Assembly: GCF_011045125.1 (NCBI RefSeq)
Contig: NZ_JAAKZF010000030.1
Span: 1 to 64,000 of the forward strand
Length of the DNA stretch: 64,000 bases
Source of the DNA: Allomesorhizobium camelthorni
Lineage (GTDB): Bacteria > Pseudomonadota > Alphaproteobacteria > Rhizobiales > Rhizobiaceae
Direction of reading: 5' to 3'
The translations under genes were made by a program, and so were the position numbers. Shown here piece after piece: positions 45,805-54,646 of this stretch. The notes under the pieces are model-generated. The model was not told the origin of the DNA and searched no databases. It saw only the letters and a program-made list of their open reading frames with translations. Numbering within the stretch: the stretch's first letter is position 1; the number at the start of each line of letters is the position of its first letter.

Positions 45805-46341
45805 TCATGCGGCGGCCCTTAGCGTTTCAAGAACGTTTTGCGGGGACGAGACGCCATAGGGGTCGGTCTCGCAATTGTCGGAGAAACCTTCCTCCTCGAA
45901 CCACCGCTCCACAACGCCATTGTTGATCAGAGCGGCGTAGCGCCAGGAGCGCATACCGAAGCCGAGATTGTCCTTGGCGACCAGCATGCCCATCTTGCGC
46001 GTGAACTCGCCTGAGCCGTCGGGAAGGAGCTTAACCTTCTGCAGCCCCAAGGCCTTCCCCCACGCATTCATGACGAAGGCATCGTTGACGGAGACGCAGT
46101 AGACCGCTTCAATTCCCAGCTTCTCAAACTCGTCATAGAGCTCTTCGAAATTGGGCAGTTGGTAGGTCGAGCAGGTCGGGGTGAAGGCGCCTGGCAGCGA
46201 GAACAATATGACGCGCTTGCCGACAAAGTAGTCGTCGGATGTCTTTTCTTCCCACCGGTATGGATTTGGCCCCTGGACTGAATCATCGCGAACACGCGTG
46301 AGAAAGGTGACCAAGGGAACCTTCTTTTTAACGGTCATCAA
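45805..46341 (-). CDS. prxS: PrxS, atypical 2-Cys (Prx5-type) peroxiredoxin
   Basis: A 178-residue peroxiredoxin with the peroxidatic Cys in SLPGAFTPTCSTYQLP (about residue 56), EAVYCVSVNDAFVMNAWGKA and LLPDGSGEFTRKMGMLV. It reduces hydrogen peroxide and alkyl hydroperoxides in the cytoplasm, useful in bacteroids with high respiration. A GAGGAGCAATATTG ribosome site precedes the ATG. It lies between an Irr-like gene and rpoN2, all minus. Confidence 0.93.
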   Translation of the reverse strand: MMTVKKKVPLVTFLTRVRDDSVQGPNPYRWEEKTSDDYFVGKRVILFSLPGAFTPTCSTYQLPNFEELYDEFEKLGIEAVYCVSVNDAFVMNAWGKALGLQKVKLLPDGSGEFTRKMGMLVAKDNLGFGMRSWRYAALINNGVVERWFEEEGFSDNCETDPYGVSSPQNVLETLRAAA

Positions 46342-46380
46342 TATTGCTCCTCTAGATGAACCTGGTGCATTGCCTCTCGG

Positions 46381-46926
46381 TTAGCTGACGCAACACCGAG
46401 CCGGCATCCCGGCACGAGATGAGGCCTTGGCGGCTCCCAATTTCCCATCTGGTTGTGTGGGAACGTCTTGGCTCCTGGTCTTGTCACCCAAACGAGATCG
46501 ACAGGAGGGATCTCTTTCAGCAGCTAAGGCGCTGGCAGCGACATCGATGACCCGCTGCCCGTGCTCGAGAAGAGGGCGGCAGCAGCCGTAAGTGGTTTCG
46601 AAATTGGCGTGTGACGCGTCAAATGTGACGTCTCGCAAGAGTGCCGCGTCACTGAACTGGTTCAGCGTATTGTAGACGGTTGCCGGTGACCCGCCGACCT
46701 TGGCTTGGGTGGCGTTTTGATGGTGCTCTTCGGCACTTACATGCTCATGAGGACCTGCAATCGGCGATTGCAGGAGCGCCACGCCTTGGCGTGTCGGGTT
46801 CGGACCAGCCATGCGCAAGGCAGGCACCGAGCACCGACCTGTGGAGGCGGAGACGGTGTCCCGATGTTCAGCTGGAATGGGCACGGTCTCCTCTGGCGAT
46901 CGTATAGAGCTTCGCGTATCAGCCAT
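46381..46926 (-). CDS. Fur-superfamily (Irr-like) regulator, divergent
   Basis: The frame of 181 residues contains TRQGVALLQSPIAGPHEHVS, KVGGSPATVYNTLNQFSDAA and LLRDVTFDASHANFETTYG, the winged-helix and dimer region of Irr/Fur proteins. Irr proteins normally have a His-rich heme/metal motif (HHH) soon after; here it reads CCRPLLEHGQRVIDVAASAL. The C-terminal 45 residues are unlike the family. The gene could be a specialised regulator or one in decay. A sigma54-type promoter lies 50 bases upstream and prxS starts 40 bases downstream, so it heads an Irr-like-prxS-rpoN2 unit. The start at 46926 is the first ATG after that promoter. Confidence 0.6.
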   Translation of the reverse strand: MADTRSSIRSPEETVPIPAEHRDTVSASTGRCSVPALRMAGPNPTRQGVALLQSPIAGPHEHVSAEEHHQNATQAKVGGSPATVYNTLNQFSDAALLRDVTFDASHANFETTYGCCRPLLEHGQRVIDVAASALAAERDPSCRSRLGDKTRSQDVPTQPDGKLGAAKASSRAGMPARCCVS

Positions 46927-46975
46927 GGCTCTGGTAGCTTTCCTTCATGCTTTGATTAGCTCTAACCATGGGATT

Positions 46976-46990
46976 GCAAGCACCATGCCA
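46976..46990 (-). promoter_or_regulatory. Sigma54-type promoter before the Irr-like gene, prxS and rpoN2
   Basis: On the minus strand TGGCATGGTGCTTGC matches the -24/-12 pattern including TTGC. It is 50 bases upstream of the Irr-like ATG. No close TGT-N10-ACA was seen within 300 bases; the nearest is at 47480-47495. Confidence 0.75.
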
Positions 46991-47479
46991 TTTCACTTGA
47001 ACGCACCGAACCGGACTACCGTTTTTTGCAGAGACCCTTGGCTTGAGCAGAAGCACGGTGCCTTCACCGAAACCGAACGGCCGCGCAATCGCTGGGTCAC
47101 CCGGGCCGAGCAAAGGTGCTGTATGGTCGGGGTAATCAGTACTTCCGCGCCGGCTCGAAACAGAGGAAAACCGTTTCCAGACGGCCGAGCCGATGCATTG
47201 CCGCACACCGGCGGCCCCGCAGCGGCGCGTAAGGCTTTGTCTCTAGCGTGTTCTTGTGTGCGCAGGCACGCCGATCTGCGAAGACACTGCTGTCGCAGCA
47301 TTTAAGATCGCGCGCTGTTGCTACTCACCCCTATCGAGGAAGGTATTTGACGCCTTCAGGCTCTTCAGCAAGCGCGCACCGGTCCGGACGCGGCGAGGAT
47401 CGAGTATGGCTCGGGTCACGGCGCTTGCATGATTCCTTCATTTGCTCTCCCCGTGCGTGTCTAACCGCAAACGTTCTTG
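46991..47479. other. Gap without recognisable gene
   Basis: About 490 bases between the Irr-like promoter and the NifA-type site of the P450 cluster. Short open frames exist, but none resembles a known family. Both ends are promoters, so this is a divergent regulatory region. Confidence 0.4.
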
Positions 47480-47495
47480 TGTCCGAAGCCGGACA
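47480..47495. promoter_or_regulatory. NifA-type upstream activator site before the P450 cluster
   Basis: tgtccgaagccggaca is a TGT-N10-ACA palindrome with additional symmetry (CCG/CGG), 83 bases upstream of a -24/-12-like sequence. Confidence 0.7.
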
Positions 47496-47578
47496 AGAAT
47501 GTCGCAAACCCGACCAAAGGTCGCCAAGGCCGGGCCGCCGATACCGGGCAACTGGTGCAACGCAAACGGTGCGCTAAT

Positions 47579-47593
47579 CGGCACGCAACTTGC
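47579..47593 (+). promoter_or_regulatory. Sigma54-like promoter before the P450 cluster
   Basis: CGGCACGCAACTTGC differs from the consensus only in the first base (C for T), with the invariant GG and GC correctly spaced. It is about 290 bases upstream of the P450 start; the leader between them has no clear gene but contains possible decayed coding DNA. Confidence 0.6.
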
Positions 47594-47883
47594 TCCGATA
47601 ATTTTATCAGGGCGGACGTCAGCAGTGCTTCATGGAGCTCAGCGGTGATCACCAATCTGAACTTTGACGCGAGCAGCGGCGGCGGTGCTTATGGACGAAG
47701 GACGACATCCATCCCCTGCTGCTTGAGTTCGCGACCGATCTCATCCGCGCTTGCGCGCAGGTGGGCTGCATCGCGTAACAGACTCTCAAGGCATCTGAGC
47801 CGGGACGTACCACAGTCGACTTTGTGACCAACGGTGCGATCTCAATCGAGCGCATGAATGCCTGACGTTCAGGAGAAGCCCAA

Positions 47884-49101
47884 ATGGCGACCAACCCGGT
47901 TCCAGATCATGTCCCGCCCGAAATGGTGAGGAACTTCAGCCTGTTCACCTCGCCAGGCATGCTGCCGACGCCCAATGGGGATCCGCACGCAGCTGTCGCT
48001 TGCGTCCACGCCGGACCGCCGATCTTTTATTCCCCCTTCAACACGCGCGATGGCCGGGGCACCTGGGTCATCACTCGCGCCAGAGACCAGCGCAGGGTGC
48101 TGCAGGACGCCGAAACCTTTTCCAGCCATCGCAGCATCTTTGCCTCCGCGCTGGGCGAAAACTGGCCGATGATCCCGCTTGAACTCGATCCACCGGCCCA
48201 TAGCGTCTTTCGCTCGCTACTCAATCCGCTGCTTTCGCCCAGGCGGGTGAGGGTGTTGGAAGCGGCTGTCCGAGAGCGGGCGATCGCGCTGACTGAGAGG
48301 ATCGCCGCATCGGGCACAAGCTGCGACGTCATGAAGGATTTTACCTTTCCTTTCACGGTCAACATCTTCCTTCGCTTTCTGGGACTGCCGGATCACCAAC
48401 TCGATACATTTGTCGGCTGGGCGAACGATCTGCTCCATGGCGACTATGTGAAACGACCGGCTGCGGCCCGGACGATTGTGGCGTTCATCGACGAACTTGC
48501 ATCCGTTCGCCGCAAAGAACCGGCCGACGATTTCATGACCTTCGTGGTGCAGGCACAGGTCGAGGGCCGCCGGCTGACCGACGAGGAGGTTCGTGGGATC
48601 GGCGTGCTTGTGTTCGTCGCAGGGCTCGACACAGTTGCAGCAGCGATAGGCTTTGACTTGGCCTATCTCGCGCGCAACCCCAAAGACCAGGAATGGCTAC
48701 GGAGCGAACCGGACCGGATCGTGCCCGCAGCCGAAGAATTGCTGCGCGCCTATCCGACCGTGCAAATGATCCGCGTGGCGAAGAAAGACATCGACTTCGA
48801 AGGCGCGCCGATCCGTAAGGGGGATTATGTTTCCTGTGCCACGATGATTGCCAATCGTGATCCAGCGGAATTCGAATCCCCCAACACAATCTGGCTGGCG
48901 CGACCGGACAACCGCCACGCCGCCTTCGGCTATGGTCCTCACCGCTGCCTTGGCTCACACCTTGCCCGGAGGGAGATTGTCATTGGCCTGGAGGAGTGGC
49001 TGGCGCGCATTCCGGCCTTCCGGATCAAGGAAGGGACGGCGCCCATCACCTGTGGTGGCCATGTATTCGGGATCGAAAATCTGATCCTGGACTGGTCCTG
49101 A
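47884..49101 (+). CDS. Cytochrome P450 (CYP127A-like)
   Basis: A 405-residue soluble bacterial P450. The I-helix oxygen motif is in FVAGLDTVAAA (about 245), the K-helix ExxR is in EELLRAYPTV, and the heme Cys is in FGYGPHRCLGSHLARRE (about 350). The start MATNPVPDHVPPEMV follows an AGGAGAAGCCCAA ribosome site. It is followed by a ferredoxin, a SnoaL-like protein and a tandem dehydrogenase, an order that resembles the y4lD (CYP127A1) locus I recall from the Sinorhizobium NGR234 symbiotic plasmid. It is not the gibberellin set (CYP112/114/117), since the terpene cyclases are absent. The substrate is unknown. Confidence 0.9.
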   Translation: MATNPVPDHVPPEMVRNFSLFTSPGMLPTPNGDPHAAVACVHAGPPIFYSPFNTRDGRGTWVITRARDQRRVLQDAETFSSHRSIFASALGENWPMIPLELDPPAHSVFRSLLNPLLSPRRVRVLEAAVRERAIALTERIAASGTSCDVMKDFTFPFTVNIFLRFLGLPDHQLDTFVGWANDLLHGDYVKRPAAARTIVAFIDELASVRRKEPADDFMTFVVQAQVEGRRLTDEEVRGIGVLVFVAGLDTVAAAIGFDLAYLARNPKDQEWLRSEPDRIVPAAEELLRAYPTVQMIRVAKKDIDFEGAPIRKGDYVSCATMIANRDPAEFESPNTIWLARPDNRHAAFGYGPHRCLGSHLARREIVIGLEEWLARIPAFRIKEGTAPITCGGHVFGIENLILDWS

Positions 49102-49146
49102 CCAAGGCCGCCCCGAGCCGCGGCAAAGCCAAATGGAGGCAGCCCT

Positions 49147-49392
49147 ATGCGTATCATCGTCCACAAGGCTAAATGCCAGGGTCACGCGCGTTGCTGGGCG
49201 CACGCGCCGGATATCTTCATGCTTGATGACGAGGGCTACATCCTGCCCGGTGACGTTGAGGTTGCGGAGGGGGATGAACTGCTTGCGTCACGAAGCGCGC
49301 GGTCCTGCCCCGAACGTGCGCTGGAAATCGACCCTACACCCGCTGCGCGGGTTGAATCGGGCGTCGATCAACCGAAAGTCGGACGAGTTTAG
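49147..49392 (+). CDS. [3Fe-4S]-type ferredoxin partner of the P450
   Basis: An 81-residue ferredoxin with CQGHARCWAHAPDIFMLDDE and a later RSCPERALE, the three-Cys arrangement of P450-linked [3Fe-4S] ferredoxins. It should deliver electrons to the P450 encoded 45 bases upstream. GGAGGCAGCCCT provides a clear ribosome site. The final 15 residues after ALEIDP are variable. Confidence 0.9.
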   Translation: MRIIVHKAKCQGHARCWAHAPDIFMLDDEGYILPGDVEVAEGDELLASRSARSCPERALEIDPTPAARVESGVDQPKVGRV

Positions 49393-49571
49393 TTGGGGTG
49401 GAGCGATGGCGCCCGCACACGGGAAAGGCTGGCGCGCGGCCTCTGTCCTACCACCGTCCTCGTCCAACTGCGCAGGGGCATCCGCGGCATCGAAACGTTC
49501 CCAGGATGCACAAGCGGTAGGCGGAGGTCGCGAAACACCTCTTGCAATCTCAGAAATTTGCGGCAGAGACC

Positions 49572-50174
49572 ATGGACAAGGCAGAAACAAAAATCATCGA
49601 ACTCCTCGACCGTGAGGCGATCCGCGACTGCCTCTATCGGTACTGCCGTGGGATAGACCGCGCGGACGAGGCGGCGCTGCGCAGCTCATACTGGCCCGAC
49701 GCGCACGACAATCACGGGGCCTGTTGCGGCTTGGCAGAGGGCTTCATCCAGTTTGCGCTCGGTGTCTTCAAGACCGGACCGCGCAACATCCATCAGATCA
49801 CGAACATCCTGATCGAATTCATCAGCCCGGCGCAGGCCGCGGTCGAGAGCTATTTCACCGCGCTGCAACGTGGACCGGACAACGACGGAGAAGTACGCCA
49901 GATGCTCCTCTGCGGCCGTTACTGCGATCTGTTTCAGAAGAGGGAAGGGGAGTGGCGGATTGGCAAACGGACGGTGGTCTACGACTGGCTCGAGGAGCAG
50001 ACCCCACCAGCGGTCCCCGAGGCAGAACGGTTCGGCTTGCGGCAACCGATCGGAGCACCGCATCCGGATGACCTGGTCTACGCGCTCGGGAAGCGCCGCA
50101 TTCCTTCTCGCCACGATGCCTTCAAAGGTTCCCAATGGGAGAGCCGCAGCGGGAGTGGAGACGAAAAGCCATGA
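49572..50174 (+). CDS. SnoaL/NTF2-like protein
   Basis: The 200-residue protein starts [20 protein letters not shown] and contains [40 protein letters not shown] and [20 protein letters not shown]. This is the NTF2-like fold seen in SnoaL-type cyclases and small aromatic-compound enzymes. It follows the ferredoxin by 180 bases, in the same direction. It may act as dehydratase or isomerase on the P450 product, but the exact reaction is unknown. Confidence 0.75.
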   Translation: MDKAETKIIELLDREAIRDCLYRYCRGIDRADEAALRSSYWPDAHDNHGACCGLAEGFIQFALGVFKTGPRNIHQITNILIEFISPAQAAVESYFTALQRGPDNDGEVRQMLLCGRYCDLFQKREGEWRIGKRTVVYDWLEEQTPPAVPEAERFGLRQPIGAPHPDDLVYALGKRRIPSRHDAFKGSQWESRSGSGDEKP

Positions 50175-50541
50175 CAACCTTGCCATGCCACAGCGCTCCC
50201 GGCGAAGGCCTGACCGGTGACGATGCGGCCGATAGGATTGCCTTTCAGCCCCGCGACGGCGCGACCGCGACAGCGGTCTGCTCTGTCACCACGCCGACGA
50301 TGCTCGTGTGCATCAATTTGCAGGACCTCGGCAGAGCCGCTCATCGAGGCAATCGCCTGTCCTCGAAGGGTCCTTCACCAGCTTCGATTGCCAAATCGGG
50401 AGTTGGACCGCTGCCGGAGCGCACGACCTCTATCAGGGGCCGCAACTGGCCGTCACCAGAACGTGCGGCTTTACCACGACGGATCATTCCGCTGCTGGCC
50501 GTCGATGGGCTGGGACCGCTGCGGCTCGTCGCCGAGTAGTT
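50171..50541 (+). pseudogene. Flavin-reductase domain protein, decayed
   Basis: Pieces of a flavin reductase-like (RutF/HpaC-type) protein occur in different frames: MRPIGLPFS, ATATAVCSVTTPTMLVCIN, SAEPLIEA, VLEGSFTSFDCQIGSWTAAG and VRLYHDGSFR. These are in the family order, but with deletions and at least three frameshifts. It lies between the SnoaL-like and tandem SDR genes and overlaps the SnoaL stop. A working flavin reductase for the LLM enzyme at 52453 would have to come from elsewhere. Confidence 0.65.
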
Positions 50542-50544
50542 CTT

Positions 50545-52146
50545 ATGAAGCACGCAGAGCGCATCGTCATCATTACAGGCGCCGCGGGCGGGATCGGCCG
50601 GGCCCTCGTCGATATTTTTGCCGGGGATGGAGAAACTGTTGTGGCGGTGGACCTTCCGGGCAGCGGCGTGGTCGAAATGGCACGTGGTCTTGGCTATCCG
50701 CACCTCGGCCTCGAATGCGATCTCTCACGAGAAGAGGATATCCTCGCGCTTTACAGCCGGGTCGAAGCACAGTTCGCGCAGATCGGTGTCCTCATCAACA
50801 ATGCGGGGGTCGGACCCAGCATGGCCGCGACTGTCGACACCAGTGTCGACGCCTTCCGACACTGCCTCGCAGTAAACCTGATTGGGCCGTTCCTCATGGC
50901 CCGCGAAGCAGCGAGGCGGATGCAGCCGGGTGGCGCCATCGTCAACCTCGCTTCGCTGGCGGGCATGGTCGGCAATCCCAAGCGCAACGCCTACGCAGCC
51001 TCGAAAGCGGGCCTGATCTCGTTGACGCAGTCGCTTGCATGCGAGTGGGCTTCTCGCGGCATCCGCGTGACGGCGGTCGCGCCGGGCTACGTGCGCACGC
51101 CTATGGTCGCAGAACTGGAACGCGCGGGCAAAATGGACCTCGCGGCGGTGCGGCGCCGCGTGCCGATGGGGCGCATGGCGCGCCCCGACGAGATCGCCCG
51201 GGCCGTGCGTTTCCTGGCCAGCACGCAGGCGCGTTACATCACCGGATCGGTGCTGGCGGTCGACGGCGGCTGGATGTCATTCAATCAGCCGGGGGACGCG
51301 CACCCGCCGGTGGACGGAACGCCTGGAGCCGAACTCGCCCGTCCGGCCGCACGTACCAATGCGCGAATCGTGCTCGTCACGGGTGGCGCGAACGGCATAG
51401 GCGCGGCCGTTATTCGCCGCTTTGGCGCGAACGGCGATACCGTCGTGATTGCTGATAGAAATGGCGCTGCAGCGGCAGAGCTTGCTGGGTTTCCCGACGG
51501 CAAGCACCTGGCGAAATCCGTGGACGTGGCCGTCGAGACTGAGGTGGTGGCGCTATTCGAGGAGCTGCGGGAGCGCCACGGTCGCATCGACGTCCTCGTC
51601 AACTGTGCCGCTGTCGCTGATACTTTTGTGCCGGGGGTCGAACAAATCCCGGACCAGATCGAACGGGTCTTGGATGTTAATCTCACCGGCGCCTTCGCCT
51701 GCGCGCGCGAGGCGATCAAGGCGATGCGCCCTGGCGGCGTGATCCTCAATCTCGGGTCGATCAAGACCTTTCTGCCCTTCGCGTTTCGCCATGCCTACAG
51801 TGCCGCAAAGGCGGGGATGGACATCCTGACCCGGTGCATGGCGGCCGAACTCGGGCCAGTCGGCATTCGGACCGCAACTGTCGCTGCTGGTTACATCCGC
51901 ACCCCTCGCGTCGCTCAGTTGGCGAAGGCCGGCCGCATGGACTCGACAGCGATCAGACGGCGCATCCCGATGGGCAGGATGGGACAGCCGGAAGACGTCG
52001 CTGATGCAGCGTTCTTCCTTGCTTCGTCTGACGCTTCATACGTCAACGGCTCAATCCTCTGCGTGGACGGCGGCTGGACCTTGCTCGGTGATGCGGGAAA
52101 TCCCAGCGAACTCGATGACGAATGTTTAGCGGAGGCCGCGGGTTGA
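50545..52146 (+). CDS. Tandem short-chain dehydrogenase/reductase (two SDR domains)
   Basis: The ATG at 50545 gives 533 residues with two complete SDR units. Unit 1 (about 1-250) has ITGAAGGIGRAL, NNAG, SLAGMVGNPKRNAYAASKAG; unit 2 (about 275-520) has VTGGANGIGAAV, VNCAAV, GSIKTFLPFAFRHAYSAAKA. Each holds the Gly-rich NAD site and the Tyr-x-x-x-Lys pair; unit 2 has a Ser in NLGSIKTF. Each ends in VDGGW. The two halves are similar, so the gene arose by duplication and fusion. It may perform two successive oxidations on a product of the P450. An analogous long SDR (y4lA) occurs in NGR234, as I recall. Confidence 0.88.
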   Translation: MKHAERIVIITGAAGGIGRALVDIFAGDGETVVAVDLPGSGVVEMARGLGYPHLGLECDLSREEDILALYSRVEAQFAQIGVLINNAGVGPSMAATVDTSVDAFRHCLAVNLIGPFLMAREAARRMQPGGAIVNLASLAGMVGNPKRNAYAASKAGLISLTQSLACEWASRGIRVTAVAPGYVRTPMVAELERAGKMDLAAVRRRVPMGRMARPDEIARAVRFLASTQARYITGSVLAVDGGWMSFNQPGDAHPPVDGTPGAELARPAARTNARIVLVTGGANGIGAAVIRRFGANGDTVVIADRNGAAAAELAGFPDGKHLAKSVDVAVETEVVALFEELRERHGRIDVLVNCAAVADTFVPGVEQIPDQIERVLDVNLTGAFACAREAIKAMRPGGVILNLGSIKTFLPFAFRHAYSAAKAGMDILTRCMAAELGPVGIRTATVAAGYIRTPRVAQLAKAGRMDSTAIRRRIPMGRMGQPEDVADAAFFLASSDASYVNGSILCVDGGWTLLGDAGNPSELDDECLAEAAG

Positions 52147-52419
52147 TTGTCGACTATTCGTCAGGCGACGGGCTGTGGCTCATCAAAGCCGAGGATTTCG
52201 AAGGCTTCAGCCTCCGGTTGCGCGAGGCGCCCGCAGCGCGGCCCGCGATCGAAGATGTCGCCTTCCGCGATGACGGAGACGTCCTCCTCGGGGGCGAAGC
52301 AGTTCCAAGCCTTCTGGCGCGGCTTGGCAAGCGGTTTGCCTCAAGACCATGCCGCCGCCAAGGGCTGGATCGACACCGCGGCCAACGCAATCCGTGCGCA
52401 TGCCGAGCACATCCACTGA
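52122..52419 (+). pseudogene. Unknown protein of the P450 cluster, frameshifted
   Basis: The first frame reads MFSGGRGLIVDYSSGDGLWL, EDFEGFSLRLREAPAARPAI and LLGGEAVPSLLARLG, overlapping the end of the SDR gene by 25 bases. After about 52330 another frame continues with QDHAAAKGWIDTAANAIRAH and stops at 52419. The joint reading of about 98 residues looks like one small protein with a single shift. I do not recognise the family. Confidence 0.5.
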
Positions 52420-52452
52420 TCGGCCAACTCCCTCTGCAAACAAGGAAACACC

Positions 52453-53520
52453 ATGGAATTCGCGACCTTCATTCTGGCCGCCCAGCGCGGCTATCATCAA
52501 TCGTCCGACAGCGTCATCCGCAATTCCATCGAACAGGCCCTCGTTTCGGAGCAGGCTGGCTTCAACACCGCGTGGTTCGCCGAGCACCATTTCAACAATT
52601 ACAGCCTGATCCCGTCGCCCTTGATGATGGTGGCGCACTGCGCCGGCGTGACGAGCACCATTCGCCTCGGCACTGCCGTGTGCGTGCTGCCGCTTTATCA
52701 GCCGCAGCGCCTGCTTTCCGAGATCGGCTTCGCCGATATCGTTGCGAACGGCCGTCTCGAGCTCGGCGTCGGCTTGGGATACCAGCAGTTCGAGTTCGAG
52801 CGCTTCGGTGTCAATGTCGATGAGGCGCCGGCGGTCTTTTCGGAATATTTGGACATCCTTCTGAAGGGCCTCAACCAAAACATCTTCGAGCACGACGGCC
52901 AGTATGAGAAGATCCCCCCGACGGCGATTTCGGTGCGCACCGTCCAGAAGCCGACCCCGCCGATCTGGATCGCCGGCGGGGCCGCGCGCATGCGCCGGGC
53001 CTATCGTGAGGGGCACAATTTTTTTGTCACAGCATTCCACAACGGCTTAGAGAGCTTGAGCGCGCTGCGCGAATCGATCGAGACGGCTGCGGCTTGCGAG
53101 GGCAAGAATGTCACCGACGCCAAGATATCGCTGCTGCGCTGCTGCTATGCCAGCGACGACGAGGCGGAGATCAACAGCTATCTCGACAATGCCCGCTTCC
53201 AGCGCCGGCTGTCTGAAGCACTGCATCAGCGCCGCCAGCAGAGCCAGGACGGCTATCTGCTGGAGGAAACGCCGACGCAGCAGGATCTGTCGTTCGAGAC
53301 TATGCGCGAGAACCTGCCGATTGGCTGTGTGAATCGCGTGATTGATCGGCTGCTGGAAGAGATTGATGTCTTGAAACCGGACCAGATCGCAATTCAGACC
53401 CAATTGGGGGATTTCGATCAAAAGACGATGCTGCGCCAGATCGAGCTCTGGGGAGATAAGATCATCCCGGCTGTCAACAAGTCGCTCGCCACGCGGAGGC
53501 TGGGATTCGCAACGACTTGA
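52453..53520 (+). CDS. Luciferase-like flavin-dependent monooxygenase
   Basis: A 355-residue LLM-class protein starting MEFATFILAAQRGYHQSSDS. It has EQAGFNTAWFAEHHFNNYSL, LGTAVCVLPLYQPQRLLSEI, NGRLELGVGLGYQQFEFERF and PPIWIAGGAARM, all typical of FMNH2-dependent monooxygenases. It resembles y4wF-type genes of symbiotic plasmids. It lies 33 bases after the frameshifted small gene and probably belongs to the same transcription unit. A reduced flavin supply is needed, but the nearby flavin reductase gene is broken. A fragment of this gene also occurs at 36933-37115. Confidence 0.88.
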   Translation: MEFATFILAAQRGYHQSSDSVIRNSIEQALVSEQAGFNTAWFAEHHFNNYSLIPSPLMMVAHCAGVTSTIRLGTAVCVLPLYQPQRLLSEIGFADIVANGRLELGVGLGYQQFEFERFGVNVDEAPAVFSEYLDILLKGLNQNIFEHDGQYEKIPPTAISVRTVQKPTPPIWIAGGAARMRRAYREGHNFFVTAFHNGLESLSALRESIETAAACEGKNVTDAKISLLRCCYASDDEAEINSYLDNARFQRRLSEALHQRRQQSQDGYLLEETPTQQDLSFETMRENLPIGCVNRVIDRLLEEIDVLKPDQIAIQTQLGDFDQKTMLRQIELWGDKIIPAVNKSLATRRLGFATT

Positions 53521-53616
53521 ATTGAGCTAGACCACCATTGGCCTGGCGCTGTTCATCATCGGGCAGCTCTGGCCAACGGCGGAACTATTGATCGCCAAAC
53601 GAAAGACCAAACAAAA

Positions 53617-53874
53617 ATGACCGATTGCGATTCCCTTCAAGGACGGATTATCGCCTTGGAACTGTTGGTTCGGCGCGTGCTCGTACTGGTCCTTTTGGAT
53701 ACACTAGACACAGCTGAAGAGTTTGCCCCAATGCGGCGGAGCTTTATCGCATCGCTCCAAAATGTCGAGCGAGCTTTTGGAGACGAGGAAGACGAAATTT
53801 GGGGAGGCGCAATGGCCGCGCTAGAGCAGCACCTGGACGAGATAGAGACGAGTTTGCGTAAGGCTTTAGCGTAA
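53617..53874 (+). CDS. Hypothetical protein, 85 residues
   Basis: The frame starts MTDCDSLQGRIIALELLVRR and contains VLVLVLLDTLDTAEEF, RRSFIASLQNVERAF and an acidic tail (LEQHLDEIETSLRKALA). It is helical and moderately hydrophobic at the start but has no clear membrane span. I do not recognise a family. There is no strong ribosome site. It follows the LLM gene by 96 bases. Confidence 0.4.
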   Translation: MTDCDSLQGRIIALELLVRRVLVLVLLDTLDTAEEFAPMRRSFIASLQNVERAFGDEEDEIWGGAMAALEQHLDEIETSLRKALA

Positions 53875-54139
53875 TCCATATCGCCTTTGTTCACTGCCCA
53901 AACATCATGCAGTGCAACAAAAGGGCCTTTTTGGTTTCGCGTCAGTTTTGCTTTTTGGCGGCCATGCTTAGGCTGCGGCGGCATATTTAGGACGCGCTTT
54001 GCGGGCTTCAAAGCAGCTTGGCAACAAAGCTTGGAGCGAGTTGTAAGCCAAGGTCCGCATAAACAGGGTTGATGATCCACAAAGCGCCCGGAGTCGCCAT
54101 AGGGCGTCTCCGCCTTTCGGTAAGGATCCTTCGTGCAGG

Positions 54140-54646
54140 ATGAGCAAGACTGAGATGCTGCGCAACAACCCTCCAGTTCGTCACGGAAGGGGATGCCTAA
54201 ATCGCTATGCCCTTGCACTCCTGCTGGGATGGTTCGCGGGCTTCGTCTATGCCTTGATGAATTTCGCAAAAGCGACGGGCGACAGCACTTTCATGTCGTG
54301 GTACGCCACCTTTGCGATGTCCAACAATTTCGCTTTTACTATATTGGTTGGAATCCCGGTCTTGCTCTTGTTCGCTCCGGTTGGGTTGCTCGCTGAATGG
54401 CTATTTGAACAAGGGGACCGGGTACAGGAGAAGGTAGAAAGCGAGGTTCACGCTCACCGGGAAGCAGTAGAGCTGCCGCGCCGCGCAGCGGCGCAACCAG
54501 ATCCCCTTTCTGATAAGGAGATTGAGGAACTCAAGGCAAAACGCGTGAGGGCGCCGAGAGGACTGCTCTCGCTGACTATTTTGGTCCCGGTGGGCCCAGC
54601 AAAGCAAAGCCCCGGCCTCGAGACCGCAAAGGCGGGGTGCTGTTAG
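54140..54646 (+). CDS. Two-span membrane protein, unknown
   Basis: A 168-residue protein with hydrophobic helices at about 24-42 (ALALLLGWFAGFVYALMNF) and about 64-84 (FAFTILVGIPVLLLFAPVGL), followed by a charged, helical cytoplasmic tail and a Pro-rich C-terminus ending AGCC. It looks like a plasmid or conjugation-type membrane protein, but I cannot name a family. GGATGAGCAAG contains the start. The 277 bases that follow hold no gene I recognise. Confidence 0.5.
   Translation: MSKTEMLRNNPPVRHGRGCLNRYALALLLGWFAGFVYALMNFAKATGDSTFMSWYATFAMSNNFAFTILVGIPVLLLFAPVGLLAEWLFEQGDRVQEKVESEVHAHREAVELPRRAAAQPDPLSDKEIEELKAKRVRAPRGLLSLTILVPVGPAKQSPGLETAKAGCC

Noticed and set aside
47884-52146. Gibberellin biosynthesis operon
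   Set aside because: Only one P450 is present and the GGPP synthase and ent-kaurene cyclase genes are missing; the order fits the CYP127A-type locus better.
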